DNA of 15,380 bases from Treponema sp. UBA3819. GTDB lineage: Bacteria; Spirochaetota; Spirochaetia; Treponematales; Treponemataceae. Positions within the stretch are counted from its first letter, which is position 1. Every line of letters starts with the position of its first letter. Below, piece after piece: positions 6,895-15,076 of this stretch. The notes under the pieces were generated by a model, which was given only the letters and a program-made list of their open reading frames with translations, ran no database searches and was not told where the DNA came from. The position numbers and the translations under genes are program-made. The DNA is taken from assembly GCA_002369025.1 (NCBI GenBank), contig DFDV01000180.1:1-15380 (forward strand). The letters run 5' to 3'.

Positions 6895-8166
6895 CTAGAG
6901 ATTTGTCGTGTAGTCTTCTGCACTGTCCAGAGTAACCTTGAGTTTATGAGACTTTCCATCTCTCCAGACGGTAACGCTTACGGTGTCTCCGGGCCTTTTG
7001 CTTTCCAGAGCACTGGTATAGTCTGCATAGGTGCGGATTGTAATGTTGTCAATTCCGATGATGATGTCGCCACCCAGATAAATTGTAGTGGGATCCCAGC
7101 GGCTTCCGTACTGAACGGCCTTTGTGCCACCCCGGATACCGCCGCGTTCAGCTCCGCTTCCTTTTCCTACGGAACTGACCAGAATGCCTGTGCTGATTTT
7201 TAATCCTGCATACTGGGCGATGGATGAAGTCATCTGTACCGGAACGATGTTGATGACACCCCGGTTTACCTTGCCGAACTGCAGCAGATCATTTACAACG
7301 CGGCGGGCTGTGGTTACAGGTACGGCAAATCCTACGCCGGCGGAAGAACCTGAGTTTGAGATAATCATGGTGTTGATTCCTACCATCTTGCCGTTTGTGT
7401 CCAGAAGGGGACCGCCTGAGTTACCCGGGTTGATGGCAGCGTCAGTCTGAATCATATTGCGGATGATGACATTCTTGCTTTCTTGAATCGGACGGCCAAG
7501 TCCGGAAATGATGCCGGTTGTCATGGTGCGTTCCAGGGCAAAGGGATTTCCGATGGCAATGACTTTCTGGCCGACTTTCAGTTTTTCACTGTCACCAAAA
7601 TCGATGGTTTTAAGTTCAACATTTGCCGGCGGGTCAAATTTGAGCACTGCAATATCGCTTTCTACATCCTGACCGATTATTTTTCCTTCGTATGTGCTGC
7701 CGTCTGCGAGGGCGATGGTAATTTTACTTGCATTGGAAATGACATGGACATTTGTTACTACATAGCCCCTTTTGTCGATGATTGAACCGCTTCCAGAACC
7801 GCCGTCCTGAACAATTGGCTCCAGGAACCAGTTTACGCCCATTACCTGCGTGGTGATGTTCACGACGGCTTCATTGCATTTTTCGTAGACAAAAATATTC
7901 TGCTGCTCGTCCTGGGTATAGATGGCATCAGGCGATGTTTTTGTGGCGGTGGGAAGGACGGTAGAATCCGTACCGATTGATTCTGCTGCATCCAATGCTT
8001 CCTGAGGTTCGTTTTCTGCTGTCTTGATGGCAAGACTTTCCCCTATTTTCTCAGCCTGTGCCTGCTGCTTGTTCAGAGAAAAAGAAACTGCCAGAGCGGC
8101 AAGGCTTCCGATTGCAATGCCCGTTATCAGAGCGCGGACGAGATGCCGCCGTGAGTATAATTTCAT
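6895..8166 (-). CDS. HtrA/Deg-family periplasmic serine protease, single PDZ
   Basis: Trypsin-like serine protease of 423 residues. A positively charged N-terminus (KLYSRRH) and one hydrophobic segment (about 11-31) serve as signal peptide or membrane anchor, followed by a low-complexity stretch to about residue 85. The catalytic triad is complete: His141 in VTNVHVISN, Asp171 in SDIAVLKF, and Ser250 in NPGNSGGPL. One PDZ domain occupies roughly residues 303-415, as in DegS rather than the two of DegP, with a Gly/Ser-rich insertion at 335-358 before GGDIIIGI. Its role is cleavage of damaged or misfolded envelope proteins or of a regulatory substrate. It starts 12 nt after the pfp stop with AGGA at good distance, and the secreted lipase follows 15 nt later, so its expression is likely linked with both. 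Confidence 0.92.
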   Translation of the reverse strand: MKLYSRRHLVRALITGIAIGSLAALAVSFSLNKQQAQAEKIGESLAIKTAENEPQEALDAAESIGTDSTVLPTATKTSPDAIYTQDEQQNIFVYEKCNEAVVNITTQVMGVNWFLEPIVQDGGSGSGSIIDKRGYVVTNVHVISNASKITIALADGSTYEGKIIGQDVESDIAVLKFDPPANVELKTIDFGDSEKLKVGQKVIAIGNPFALERTMTTGIISGLGRPIQESKNVIIRNMIQTDAAINPGNSGGPLLDTNGKMVGINTMIISNSGSSAGVGFAVPVTTARRVVNDLLQFGKVNRGVINIVPVQMTSSIAQYAGLKISTGILVSSVGKGSGAERGGIRGGTKAVQYGSRWDPTTIYLGGDIIIGIDNITIRTYADYTSALESKRPGDTVSVTVWRDGKSHKLKVTLDSAEDYTTNL

Positions 8167-8178
8167 TGTGCTTTCCTG

Positions 8179-9870
8179 CTATTCCTGTGCCTTTTGTGCT
8201 TTCTTTTCGCGAGCGACTTCTTCCAGACGCAGCGTTTCCGTTATCCCGTCGCTGATTTCTTTTGGACCAAAATACTGAATCGGACCGGGATAGACGTAAG
8301 AAGTTTTATTTGCCCAGTTAAAGCGGTTTGCGACCAGTTCCTTGTAGGGAGCGCCTTTTAAGTCAACAAGTGATTTTGCAATGACAGGAACCATTTTTCC
8401 CTTACGCTCTTCCATATTCATCATCATGGTGAGGGGGATACCGCCTGCAGTCCATTCTGAAACCGGTTTTGCAAGATTGCGGACATTGGCAATATAGCCG
8501 GTAAGTCCGTTTGCAATGAGCATGAAGGCTGTTTTTCCCAGTGAATAGCAGTAGTTTGCGTCAAAATTGCTTGGTGGAACAGCACGGCCCTCATATCCGT
8601 AGAACATTGAAAGGGGAGCGAATTTTCCGTTATAGGTACCCGCTGCCTCCATACTTGCCAGATAGTCTCGGATCATGTAGATGAAAAGTTTTTCTGTTTC
8701 AATCTGGGAAACCATAATGTTTCCGTGAGGATCGCGCAATCCCAGGAACTGTTCAGCAATTTCATCAGGCAGCTGGTCCAGCGTGTAGTAGGCCTGCTGA
8801 GAAATTTTATTGATGAGCCAGCGCTTTTTTGAATCCAGTGTTGTGAGGGCCGTAAAGACTTTTTCATAGTCACCCCAGCAGTGGTTCAGTTCCTGAATCA
8901 GTCTTTCTGTTTCTGGAATGAATTCTACAATGCCTTCTGGAATCAGCACAATGCCGAAATTTTCTCCGTTAGCCGCGCGGTGTGCAATGACATGACAGAT
9001 GTTAAAGAGAATTTCCTGCAGGGTAGAATTGTTTGCTTTGATTTCTTCGCCGATGAGCGTTACATTTGGATGAACCTGTAAACCGACTTCAAGTGCGATG
9101 TGGCTTGCTGAGCGTCCCATCAGTTTGACGAAGTTCCAGTATTTTTTTGCAGAAGCGGTGTCGCGGGCGAGGTTTCCGATAACTTCTGAATAAACTTTTG
9201 TAGCGGTGTCAAAGCCGAAACTGGTTTCGATGTATTCATTCTTTAAGTCACCGTCAATGGTTTTTGGAACGCCGATAACCTGTACCGGCAGATTGCGCTG
9301 CTTGAACTGTTCTGCAAGAAAGGCCGCATTGGTATTTGAGTCATCACCGCCAACAATGACCAGTGAATCAAGACGCAAATCCGTTACGTTTTTGATTGCG
9401 GCTTCAATCTGTTCTTTTGTTTCAATCTTGGTACGGCCGCTTCCGATCATATCAAATCCGCCTGTATTGCGGTATTGATCAATGCGGTCTGCCGTAAGCA
9501 CTTCATAATCATTTGCCACCAGACCACCCGGTCCCAGATGGAAGCCGAAGAGCTCTGATTCAGGATTTGCTGCCTTGAGTCCGTCAAAGAGACCACAGAT
9601 GACGTTGTGTCCGCCCGGTGCCTGACCGCCGCTTAAAAGAATGCCTGTGCGGTGGGGTTTAGAGGCAAAATCATTCTTACCTTCAACAAAGGTGACGATA
9701 GGCATGCCGTATGTCTGAGGGTATGCTTCTTTAATGCTTTCTGCATCTTTTTCAGGAACGACTGCATCACCGGTTTTAATCTGAACTTTAGAAACATCTG
9801 CTTTTAGAATTTCTGGAACTTCCGGCTGATACTTATATCGTTCTATCTGCAATACTGAAATATCACTCAT
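8179..9870 (-). CDS. pfp: Pyrophosphate-fructose 6-phosphate 1-phosphotransferase, long form
   Basis: PPi-dependent phosphofructokinase, 563 residues, making fructose 1,6-bisphosphate reversibly with pyrophosphate instead of ATP; cytoplasmic glycolysis. Motifs in order: GGQAPGGHN (81-89), GGDDSNTN (174-181), where Asp in place of the Gly of ATP enzymes marks PPi specificity, PKTIDGD (202-208) holding the catalytic base, and MGRSASHIAL (251-260) for sugar phosphate binding. The length matches the long clade known from Borrelia, Treponema and plant beta-type enzymes, as opposed to the 320-residue ATP forms. GGAAGA abuts the ATG, an unusually short Shine-Dalgarno distance, while a -10-like CATAAT lies 6 nt before the start. 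It heads the run pfp-htrA-lipase-earP, with 12 nt to htrA. Coupling of glycolysis to these envelope genes may be only positional. Confidence 0.97.
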   Translation of the reverse strand: MSDISVLQIERYKYQPEVPEILKADVSKVQIKTGDAVVPEKDAESIKEAYPQTYGMPIVTFVEGKNDFASKPHRTGILLSGGQAPGGHNVICGLFDGLKAANPESELFGFHLGPGGLVANDYEVLTADRIDQYRNTGGFDMIGSGRTKIETKEQIEAAIKNVTDLRLDSLVIVGGDDSNTNAAFLAEQFKQRNLPVQVIGVPKTIDGDLKNEYIETSFGFDTATKVYSEVIGNLARDTASAKKYWNFVKLMGRSASHIALEVGLQVHPNVTLIGEEIKANNSTLQEILFNICHVIAHRAANGENFGIVLIPEGIVEFIPETERLIQELNHCWGDYEKVFTALTTLDSKKRWLINKISQQAYYTLDQLPDEIAEQFLGLRDPHGNIMVSQIETEKLFIYMIRDYLASMEAAGTYNGKFAPLSMFYGYEGRAVPPSNFDANYCYSLGKTAFMLIANGLTGYIANVRNLAKPVSEWTAGGIPLTMMMNMEERKGKMVPVIAKSLVDLKGAPYKELVANRFNWANKTSYVYPGPIQYFGPKEISDGITETLRLEEVAREKKAQKAQE

Positions 9871-9876
9871 TCTTCC

Positions 9877-9905
9877 ATTATGAGCGATAATCCGTATTTT
9901 TTAAA
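9877..9905 (-). promoter_or_regulatory. Candidate promoter of the pfp operon
   Basis: TTTAAA (9900-9905) and CATAAT (9877-9882) on the minus strand have a 17 nt spacer. The -10 box ends 6 nt before the pfp ATG, so the message would begin at or within the first codon. The 78 nt gap to the upstream cls gene shows no convincing terminator hairpin, so read-through from the radC operon is also possible. Confidence 0.45.
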
Positions 9906-9948
9906 GTAGTTTTGAGAAAAAATCGGCTTCTTTCCTGCTAAAAAAGAC

Positions 9949-11478
9949 CTACATGAGGGGAGTAAAGAGTTTTGCAAAACTCCACCAGGTACGGGTCAGA
10001 ATGAAAGTCTTGTCAAAGGCTCCGGGGGCAATAAAGCGGGATTTCGTTTCGTCGGTCAGAAACACTTGCCGATGTTTTTTGCAGAATTCTTCGCTGTAAA
10101 AAATAACATTGGCCTCAAAGAGCAGGGAGAAGCTACGGCAGTCAATATTTGTTGAGCCGATGGAGCAAAGACTGTCGTCTACGGTTAGGGTTTTGGCATG
10201 AATAAATCCCTCGTATTGATAAAAACTGATTCCATAGGGCTGGAGTTCGCGTACAAATTGGAGCGAGGCGGCCTTCATGTAAAATTTATCCCATTTTGTA
10301 GGAATCTGAATGCGAACGTCTACTCCGCTGAATGCCGCAATTTTAAGGGCAGAAATAAATTCTTCGTCAGGTGTAAAATAGGGCGTTTGAATGTACACAT
10401 ACTTTTTTGCCGAACTTATCATTTTGATGAGGGAATCCTTGATGCTGGAAAGATAAATCTTGTTCGGTCCTGCGGTAACAACCTGAGTGGGAATGCGGCC
10501 GGGTAAAAGCAAATCGGTAAAGAACTGCATCTGCTGATTTTTTGTCAGTTTATTGTGGAGGGAGTCGAATATGGGCCTGGGAAAATAGTTTCCTGCGCGG
10601 CGGATTACTTTTGCGCGGTTTCGCCATGCGATGATGCTGAACCAGTCAATCAGAAAAACAGATTGCAGTGAGATAACGCTGCTTCCTGTAACACGTACTG
10701 TTGTGTCCCGCCAATCGTAGCGGTGGCGGCGGGATTTGTTTGCGTACTCATCTCCAATATTGTGTCCGCCCGTATAAGCGATTTCCCCATCTATGACGGC
10801 AATTTTTCGGTGGTTTCGGTAATTGAGGGTAAGGGGAAGTCCCAGCCGAATCTGAAAGAAAGGATGCACTTCGCCGCCAGCGCGGTTGAGTTTTTGCAGA
10901 AAGCGGGTAGGAGTAAAGAAGCAGCCAAAATCATCGTAAAGGAGATTTACTTTTACGCCGTCCCGGGCTTTTTTGCAAAGCAAGTCCATAAAGCGTTTTC
11001 CGATTTTATCCTTCTTAAAGATAAAGTATTCCAGATTGACGCTTTGGCGTGCGTTTGCAATGTCTTTGTAGAGGCTGTCAAAAAAAGTGTCTCCCGTGGT
11101 AAAGATTTCTGCGCTGTCAGAACAGACCAAAAGGCTGTCGTTGTTTTTCAAGTTCATGTGGATGAGCTGCCAGTATTCCTGTATCAGGGAGCCTTGTATT
11201 TTGTCCTGATTTTTTGCAATAAAGGCAAGCTGGTCAGCAATCAGCGGCTTTCGGAAATCATCAATCAGGCGATTTGTTTCCTTCATGCGTTTGGTACCCG
11301 TAAAAAAATGCCCGCTAAAAAGCAAATACAATATACAGCCGATGACGGGAAGGGCAATCAGTACAAAGAGCCACAAAAGCCGTCGTGTTGATTCGTTACG
11401 CTCAAAGAAGAGCACAAAACCGATAAAGCCTACTTCTATAACGAGGAAAATAATCTGGGCGATATGTACGAGGGTCAT
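9949..11478 (-). CDS. cls: Cardiolipin synthase (phospholipase D family)
   Basis: Membrane enzyme of 509 residues that joins two phosphatidylglycerol molecules into cardiolipin and glycerol. Two N-terminal membrane helices (about 5-24 and 34-56) with a short basic turn correspond to the PLDNF region. Two HKD catalytic motifs are intact: His223-Lys225-Asp230 in NHRKIAVID, and His427-Lys429-Asp434 in IHAKTLTVD, each followed by the conserved Gly-Gly-His-Asn or Gly-Ser-Thr-Asn. Length and layout fit bacterial ClsA. Its ATG overlaps the stop of the PEGA gene in ATGA, which implies translational coupling; no strong Shine-Dalgarno is seen. Other PLD-family phosphatidyltransferases are possible, but the membrane helices and spacing make cardiolipin synthase the best call. 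Confidence 0.93.
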   Translation of the reverse strand: MTLVHIAQIIFLVIEVGFIGFVLFFERNESTRRLLWLFVLIALPVIGCILYLLFSGHFFTGTKRMKETNRLIDDFRKPLIADQLAFIAKNQDKIQGSLIQEYWQLIHMNLKNNDSLLVCSDSAEIFTTGDTFFDSLYKDIANARQSVNLEYFIFKKDKIGKRFMDLLCKKARDGVKVNLLYDDFGCFFTPTRFLQKLNRAGGEVHPFFQIRLGLPLTLNYRNHRKIAVIDGEIAYTGGHNIGDEYANKSRRHRYDWRDTTVRVTGSSVISLQSVFLIDWFSIIAWRNRAKVIRRAGNYFPRPIFDSLHNKLTKNQQMQFFTDLLLPGRIPTQVVTAGPNKIYLSSIKDSLIKMISSAKKYVYIQTPYFTPDEEFISALKIAAFSGVDVRIQIPTKWDKFYMKAASLQFVRELQPYGISFYQYEGFIHAKTLTVDDSLCSIGSTNIDCRSFSLLFEANVIFYSEEFCKKHRQVFLTDETKSRFIAPGAFDKTFILTRTWWSFAKLFTPLM

Positions 11479-11822
11479 TCTTTTTGCTCGGTCAGTTCGA
11501 TAAAGTATTCCTGTGCACAGCCTGCAAAAACTTCAATCGTATAGTCTTTTGTGATATACCCCTTCCGAGTAAGGCGCAGATGATACTGCCCCCGCATGAT
11601 GTCGTTAAGCCGCAGGGAAACCTTGCCTTCAAAATTGCCGTTCAGATACACGGCCGCATCCCTGATGTTTGCGCAGATATTGATGCTTGTGTGGCCTGCT
11701 TCTAAATCGCTGATTGTTTCTGGCTCCAAAAAAGGAAATTCCCCTCCAGATGGAGAAAAATCATCTGCAAAAAGAGCGGCAGAGATAAAAAGAATCATCA
11801 GGACAGAATAGAATTTCCTCAT
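11475..11822 (-). CDS. Secreted PEGA-domain protein
   Basis: A small exported protein of 115 residues. Residues 1-19 form a signal peptide (MRKFYSVL, hydrophobic run, LFA-DD). After a Pro/Glu-rich spacer, residues 46-110 make one PEGA-type beta domain with the marks AAVYLNGNFEGK, then GQYHLRLTRKGYI, then a closing strand. PEGA domains are frequent in spirochaete and other surface proteins and are thought to mediate binding in the envelope; no enzyme activity is expected. The gene overlaps radC upstream by ATGA and cls downstream by ATGA. GGAGG lies only 1 nt before the ATG, so re-initiation by the ribosome finishing radC is likely. Partner unknown. Confidence 0.75.
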   Translation of the reverse strand: MRKFYSVLMILFISAALFADDFSPSGGEFPFLEPETISDLEAGHTSINICANIRDAAVYLNGNFEGKVSLRLNDIMRGQYHLRLTRKGYITKDYTIEVFAGCAQEYFIELTEQKE

Positions 11823-12511
11823 GCCTCCATTTTATCTTTAAAATCTATCCCTGGCAATAAATTATGCTCCAAAAGACTGAAGTAACCGCTTTTTGTTATG
11901 ATGATGTGGTCAAGGACAGCGATTCCTAAAAGCATGGCACTTTTTACGATTTGTTCTGTCATCACCAGGTCTTCCTCCGAGGGAAAGCACTGTCCGCTGG
12001 GATGATTGTGGCAGAGTACAATGGCAGAAGCGTGCTCCTTGATGGCTTCGCAAAACACTTCCCTGGGACGCACCAGAGCCATGTTACCTGACCCCACGCA
12101 GACGACCCTGACAGACAGAATGTCGCGGGCGCCATTAAGCGAGACGCAGAGAAAATGTTCCTGACTTGCCATGGCGTAATTCTGTACAAAAGGAACTATG
12201 TCTCCCGGACTGTTCATGCGCCCCTGGGGATTGCGGTTCAGTCTGCGTCCCAGTTCCATGGCGGCGGCCAGCATCAGGGCTTTTGTGGTGCCGATTCCCT
12301 GAACTTTGAGCAGGGCATCGATTAAATCAGGCGGATTGGAGGCTTCTACAACGCGCAGAACTTTTTCCGCAAGGTATTCTACAGGCACACGGCTGGTTCC
12401 GCTTCCCAGAATCAGCATAATCAGTTCTGCGTTGCTGGGGTAGGATATGCCGTTGGTCAGCGTAAGTTCACGGATACAGGGTTTTTCATCTCTTTTATTT
12501 ATCTTTTCCAT
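11819..12511 (-). CDS. radC: RadC/UPF0758 family JAMM protein
   Basis: RadC-family protein of 230 residues with a helix-hairpin-helix region at about 65-90 (KVQGIGTTKALML) and a JAMM metalloprotease-like domain whose zinc ligands are His168, His170 and Asp181 in HNHPSGQCFPSEED. Despite the old name, a DNA repair role is not supported for the family and its substrate is unknown. The frame stays open upstream to 12580, but those extra residues are Phe-rich, derive from AT-rich intergenic DNA and have no counterpart in the family, so ATG 12511 is chosen. No Shine-Dalgarno precedes it; a TATATA sequence ends about 5-7 nt before the ATG. It is first in the radC-PEGA-cls operon and divergent from the glucosaminidase gene. 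Confidence 0.92.
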   Translation of the reverse strand: MEKINKRDEKPCIRELTLTNGISYPSNAELIMLILGSGTSRVPVEYLAEKVLRVVEASNPPDLIDALLKVQGIGTTKALMLAAAMELGRRLNRNPQGRMNSPGDIVPFVQNYAMASQEHFLCVSLNGARDILSVRVVCVGSGNMALVRPREVFCEAIKEHASAIVLCHNHPSGQCFPSEEDLVMTEQIVKSAMLLGIAVLDHIIITKSGYFSLLEHNLLPGIDFKDKMEA

Positions 12512-12600
12512 ACGCTTATATATAGGCTTTAAAATGCAAAAATATACAAAAAATTTTTGAAAAATGAGAAAAAAGGTCAAAATTTTTCCGAAAATGGAGT
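12512..12600. promoter_or_regulatory. Divergent control region radC / glucosaminidase lipoprotein
   Basis: An 89 nt, very AT-rich stretch with A and T tracts separates the two divergent start codons. TATATA at 12519-12524 could be the -10 for radC, with only a weak -35 (TTGTAT, minus strand 12544-12549, 19 nt spacer). On the plus strand TTGAAA (12557-12562) could be a -35, but no convincing -10 follows. Promoter positions are therefore not settled. Confidence 0.3.
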
Positions 12601-13185
12601 ATGAAAAGAATTTTTTACTGTCTGGCGCTAATCTGTCTTTCTGTCCTTTTGTTTTCCTGTATGACTTCTCCCCGGGGCGGAAGAAAATGTTCCCGTGCTT
12701 TATACGATTACGGCATCAAATCTCCTGAACAGCTGACGGCTTTTTTTCTTTCCCATAACAATGCAAGGGACCGGTCAGAAATTTATCGTCTTGCTACATA
12801 TTATGTGACTGAGGGGGCAGTGGAACATATCAATTCTGATGCCGCCTTTGTACAAATGTGCGTGGAAACAGGCTGGCTGAAATTCGGTGGGCTTGTTACG
12901 GAAGATATGTACAACTTTTGCGGGCTGGGCTCTACTGATGCGGCTCACCCGGGCGAGCGTTTTCCAACTCAGCAACTGGGAGTCCGTGCCCATATTCAGC
13001 ACCTTCATGCCTATGCTACGGATGTAAGCGTTTCCCTCAAAAATGAACTGATTGACCCCCGCTATTCCTGGCCTCACAAAGCCCGCAATGCAAAAACCGT
13101 TGCTGAACTTGCAAACACCTGGGCTATGGATGACAAATACGGTGAAAAACTGGAGAGGCTGCTTGTTATTCTGGACTCTTATTAG
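12601..13185 (+). CDS. Glucosaminidase-domain lipoprotein (peptidoglycan hydrolase-like)
   Basis: A 194-residue lipoprotein: MKRIFYC, hydrophobic run, LFSC with Cys20 as the lipid anchor. Residues 60-190 match the glucosaminidase fold (GH73-like): CVETGWLKFGG at 87-97 contains the expected catalytic Glu89, followed by NFCGLG at 105-110 and the helix with QQLGVRAHIQHLHAY at 124-138. Enzymes of this type cleave GlcNAc-MurNAc bonds in peptidoglycan. No cell-wall binding repeats or second domain are present, so this is a minimal single-domain form tethered to a membrane. GGAG is only 1 nt from the ATG, a spacing too short for normal initiation, yet no better start exists because the signal peptide begins here. 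The 3' end overlaps the convergent GGDEF-EAL gene by 20 nt. Confidence 0.78.
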   Translation: MKRIFYCLALICLSVLLFSCMTSPRGGRKCSRALYDYGIKSPEQLTAFFLSHNNARDRSEIYRLATYYVTEGAVEHINSDAAFVQMCVETGWLKFGGLVTEDMYNFCGLGSTDAAHPGERFPTQQLGVRAHIQHLHAYATDVSVSLKNELIDPRYSWPHKARNAKTVAELANTWAMDDKYGEKLERLLVILDSY

Positions 13186-14956
13186 TCAGAATTGCAGAAG
13201 AATCTCCGGCAAGGTAAGCGGAACAGCGGCCTTCCGGCATTGGTTTTCCCTTTAAGAAGCCCTGCACATTGCGGCAGTTGATGTCGCTTAAGATTTGCAG
13301 CTGTTCCGGGTTTTCTACGCCCTCGGCAATGGTATCCAGTCCCATTTTTGTCACCATGGAGACAATGGAATTGGTGATGTTTGCCTCAACTCCGTCTTTT
13401 TCCGTGATGTTGGATATGAATGATTTGTCGATTTTGAGTGTCGTGATGGGAAGAATCTGCAGATAGCTCAGACTTGAATAGCCTGTTCCAAAATCATCCA
13501 GAGATATGCCTATGCCCATGTCACGAATCTGCTGCAGAAGACGCACGGTTTCTTCCTTGTTATCTATGAGTACGCCTTCAGTAATTTCAATTTCCAGATT
13601 TTCTGAGCGGATTTTATTTTCCCTCATCATTTCTGCCAGTTCAAAGATGAAATTGGGCTTTTTGAGCTGAACGGGAGAAACATTTACGCTCATAATGCCG
13701 TTGAAATTATATTTTTTCGTCCATTTGTGCAGGGTATTGAGTGCGGTTCTCATAACCCAGTCGCCTAATTCCACAACAAGCTGGGTTTCTTCTGCAATGG
13801 GAATGAACTGTTCGGGGTTTATCCAGCCCAGTTCGTCGTCATACCAGCGCAAAAGTGCTTCAAAACCGCGCAGTTTACCGGTCTTTACTTCAAACTGAGG
13901 CTGATAGTAGAGCTGGAAGATATTATGCTCCATGGCGTCGGTTATTTTACTCTGAATGTTCAGCCGGCGCATGAATTTATCCTGCATCATCAGCTGGAAG
14001 AAGGCGATGTCATTTTTAGTCCGCCTCTTTACATCGTACATAGCCATGTCGGCAAATTTCAGGAGTTCATCGCTGTCCTTTGAGTCATCGGGATAGACGG
14101 CAATGCCTGCGGAAAAATCAATTCCCTGGTCGTTGCAGACTTCCAGAATGGTGTCGCCCACTGTGAGCAGGGTGTTTTTGGAAGAAATATTTTTTACCAG
14201 AACGATAAACTCATCTCCGCCAAAATGATAGCACTGAATGTTCTGTTTCTGGAAACGTTTCAGAATTGCGGCAGCCCGGCAAATTACTTCATCTCCAGCC
14301 TTGTGACCTTCTGAATCGTTAATCAGCTTCATGTTGTCGATATCCAGCATGATGACGCCGAATTTTTTGTTCTGTTTTGTTGAATTCAGCAGTTCCTTTA
14401 AATCTTTCTTGAGTCTCTGCTTGTTATTCAGGCCCGTAAGATAGTCATGGTAGGCGGTGAACTGCAGCTCTTCGTTCAAGTCCTGAATACTGTCCAGTTG
14501 CTGCTGAAGACTTTCGCGTGAGCGTGAAATTTCCTCTGTCAGAGTAGCCAGCCTCAGATTCTGTCTGCGAAGCTGCTCTTCATTCTGCTTGTCCCGGGTG
14601 ATGTCTGCAATGGTAAAGATGAGGAATTTGTCTTTTACAGGGGTAAAGGTGCCGTGGAGCCAGGAATTAGCAATAACTGAATAATAGGTGGCATCCATGG
14701 TCTGACCTGTAGTAATCGTTTCGATTCCCTTGGTGAGCCAGTCTACATCCTGTGCAATGCGTGTTACAAAAGAGGAAAGTTTGCTTCCAACTTTTGATGT
14801 ATTGGGAATTTTCTTTTCGTATGCCTTGTTTGCATAAAGAATTTCAAAATCAACTACACAACCGTCATCATAAAGCGGTTTACCAACCAGAATCGGAGTA
14901 GAGACCATCTCTACGATTTCCTTAAACTCCTCCAGCTGCAACAAATCCTTTTTCAT
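13166..14956 (-). CDS. PAS-GGDEF-EAL c-di-GMP turnover protein
   Basis: Soluble signalling protein of 596 residues from ATG 14956. A PAS-like sensor covers about 10-120, ending in IADITRDKQ, and is followed by a coiled coil (about 122-165). The GGDEF domain (170-310) has the intact active motif GGDEF at 246-250 and DIDNMKLINDSEGHKAGD before it; the RxxD inhibitory site normally five residues upstream is absent. The EAL domain (335-590) has FEALLRW, NVSPVQL, EITEG, LDDFGTGYSS, KIDKSF, AEGVE and QGFLKGKP, so every metal-binding and catalytic position looks kept. It may both make and hydrolyse cyclic di-GMP. A GTG at 14974 is in frame but lies upstream of the likely transcription start. No hydrophobic segment is seen, so it is cytoplasmic. 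It is monocistronic and ends inside the convergent lipoprotein gene. Confidence 0.93.
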   Translation of the reverse strand: MKKDLLQLEEFKEIVEMVSTPILVGKPLYDDGCVVDFEILYANKAYEKKIPNTSKVGSKLSSFVTRIAQDVDWLTKGIETITTGQTMDATYYSVIANSWLHGTFTPVKDKFLIFTIADITRDKQNEEQLRRQNLRLATLTEEISRSRESLQQQLDSIQDLNEELQFTAYHDYLTGLNNKQRLKKDLKELLNSTKQNKKFGVIMLDIDNMKLINDSEGHKAGDEVICRAAAILKRFQKQNIQCYHFGGDEFIVLVKNISSKNTLLTVGDTILEVCNDQGIDFSAGIAVYPDDSKDSDELLKFADMAMYDVKRRTKNDIAFFQLMMQDKFMRRLNIQSKITDAMEHNIFQLYYQPQFEVKTGKLRGFEALLRWYDDELGWINPEQFIPIAEETQLVVELGDWVMRTALNTLHKWTKKYNFNGIMSVNVSPVQLKKPNFIFELAEMMRENKIRSENLEIEITEGVLIDNKEETVRLLQQIRDMGIGISLDDFGTGYSSLSYLQILPITTLKIDKSFISNITEKDGVEANITNSIVSMVTKMGLDTIAEGVENPEQLQILSDINCRNVQGFLKGKPMPEGRCSAYLAGDSSAILTNKSPE

Positions 14957-14965
14957 ATATTCTAT

Positions 14966-14971
14966 ATTATA
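14966..14971 (-). promoter_or_regulatory. Consensus -10 box of the GGDEF-EAL gene
   Basis: A perfect TATAAT on the minus strand ends 9 nt before ATG 14956, and no ribosome-binding sequence lies between. Transcription would start 2-3 nt before the ATG. The -35 region (around 14989-14995) is a poor match. The position argues against the in-frame GTG at 14972-14974 as the start. Confidence 0.5.
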
Positions 14972-15076
14972 CACAAAATCAAAGGTGAAAGGCAGTTGAA
15001 TTTTAGGACTTTAGCGGTCTTTTTGACACAGATACGTTTTTTGACACAGATGAACACGGATGCACTCAGATGCATA

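Noticed and set aside
10723..11391. Long plus-strand open frame of 222 codons inside cls
   Set aside because: It is opposite to a fully supported cardiolipin synthase with both HKD motifs, and it has no domain or ribosome-binding site.
12512..12580. 23-codon upstream extension of radC
   Set aside because: The residues are mostly Phe and Ile from AT-rich intergenic DNA and match nothing in the RadC family; ATG 12511 gives normal length.
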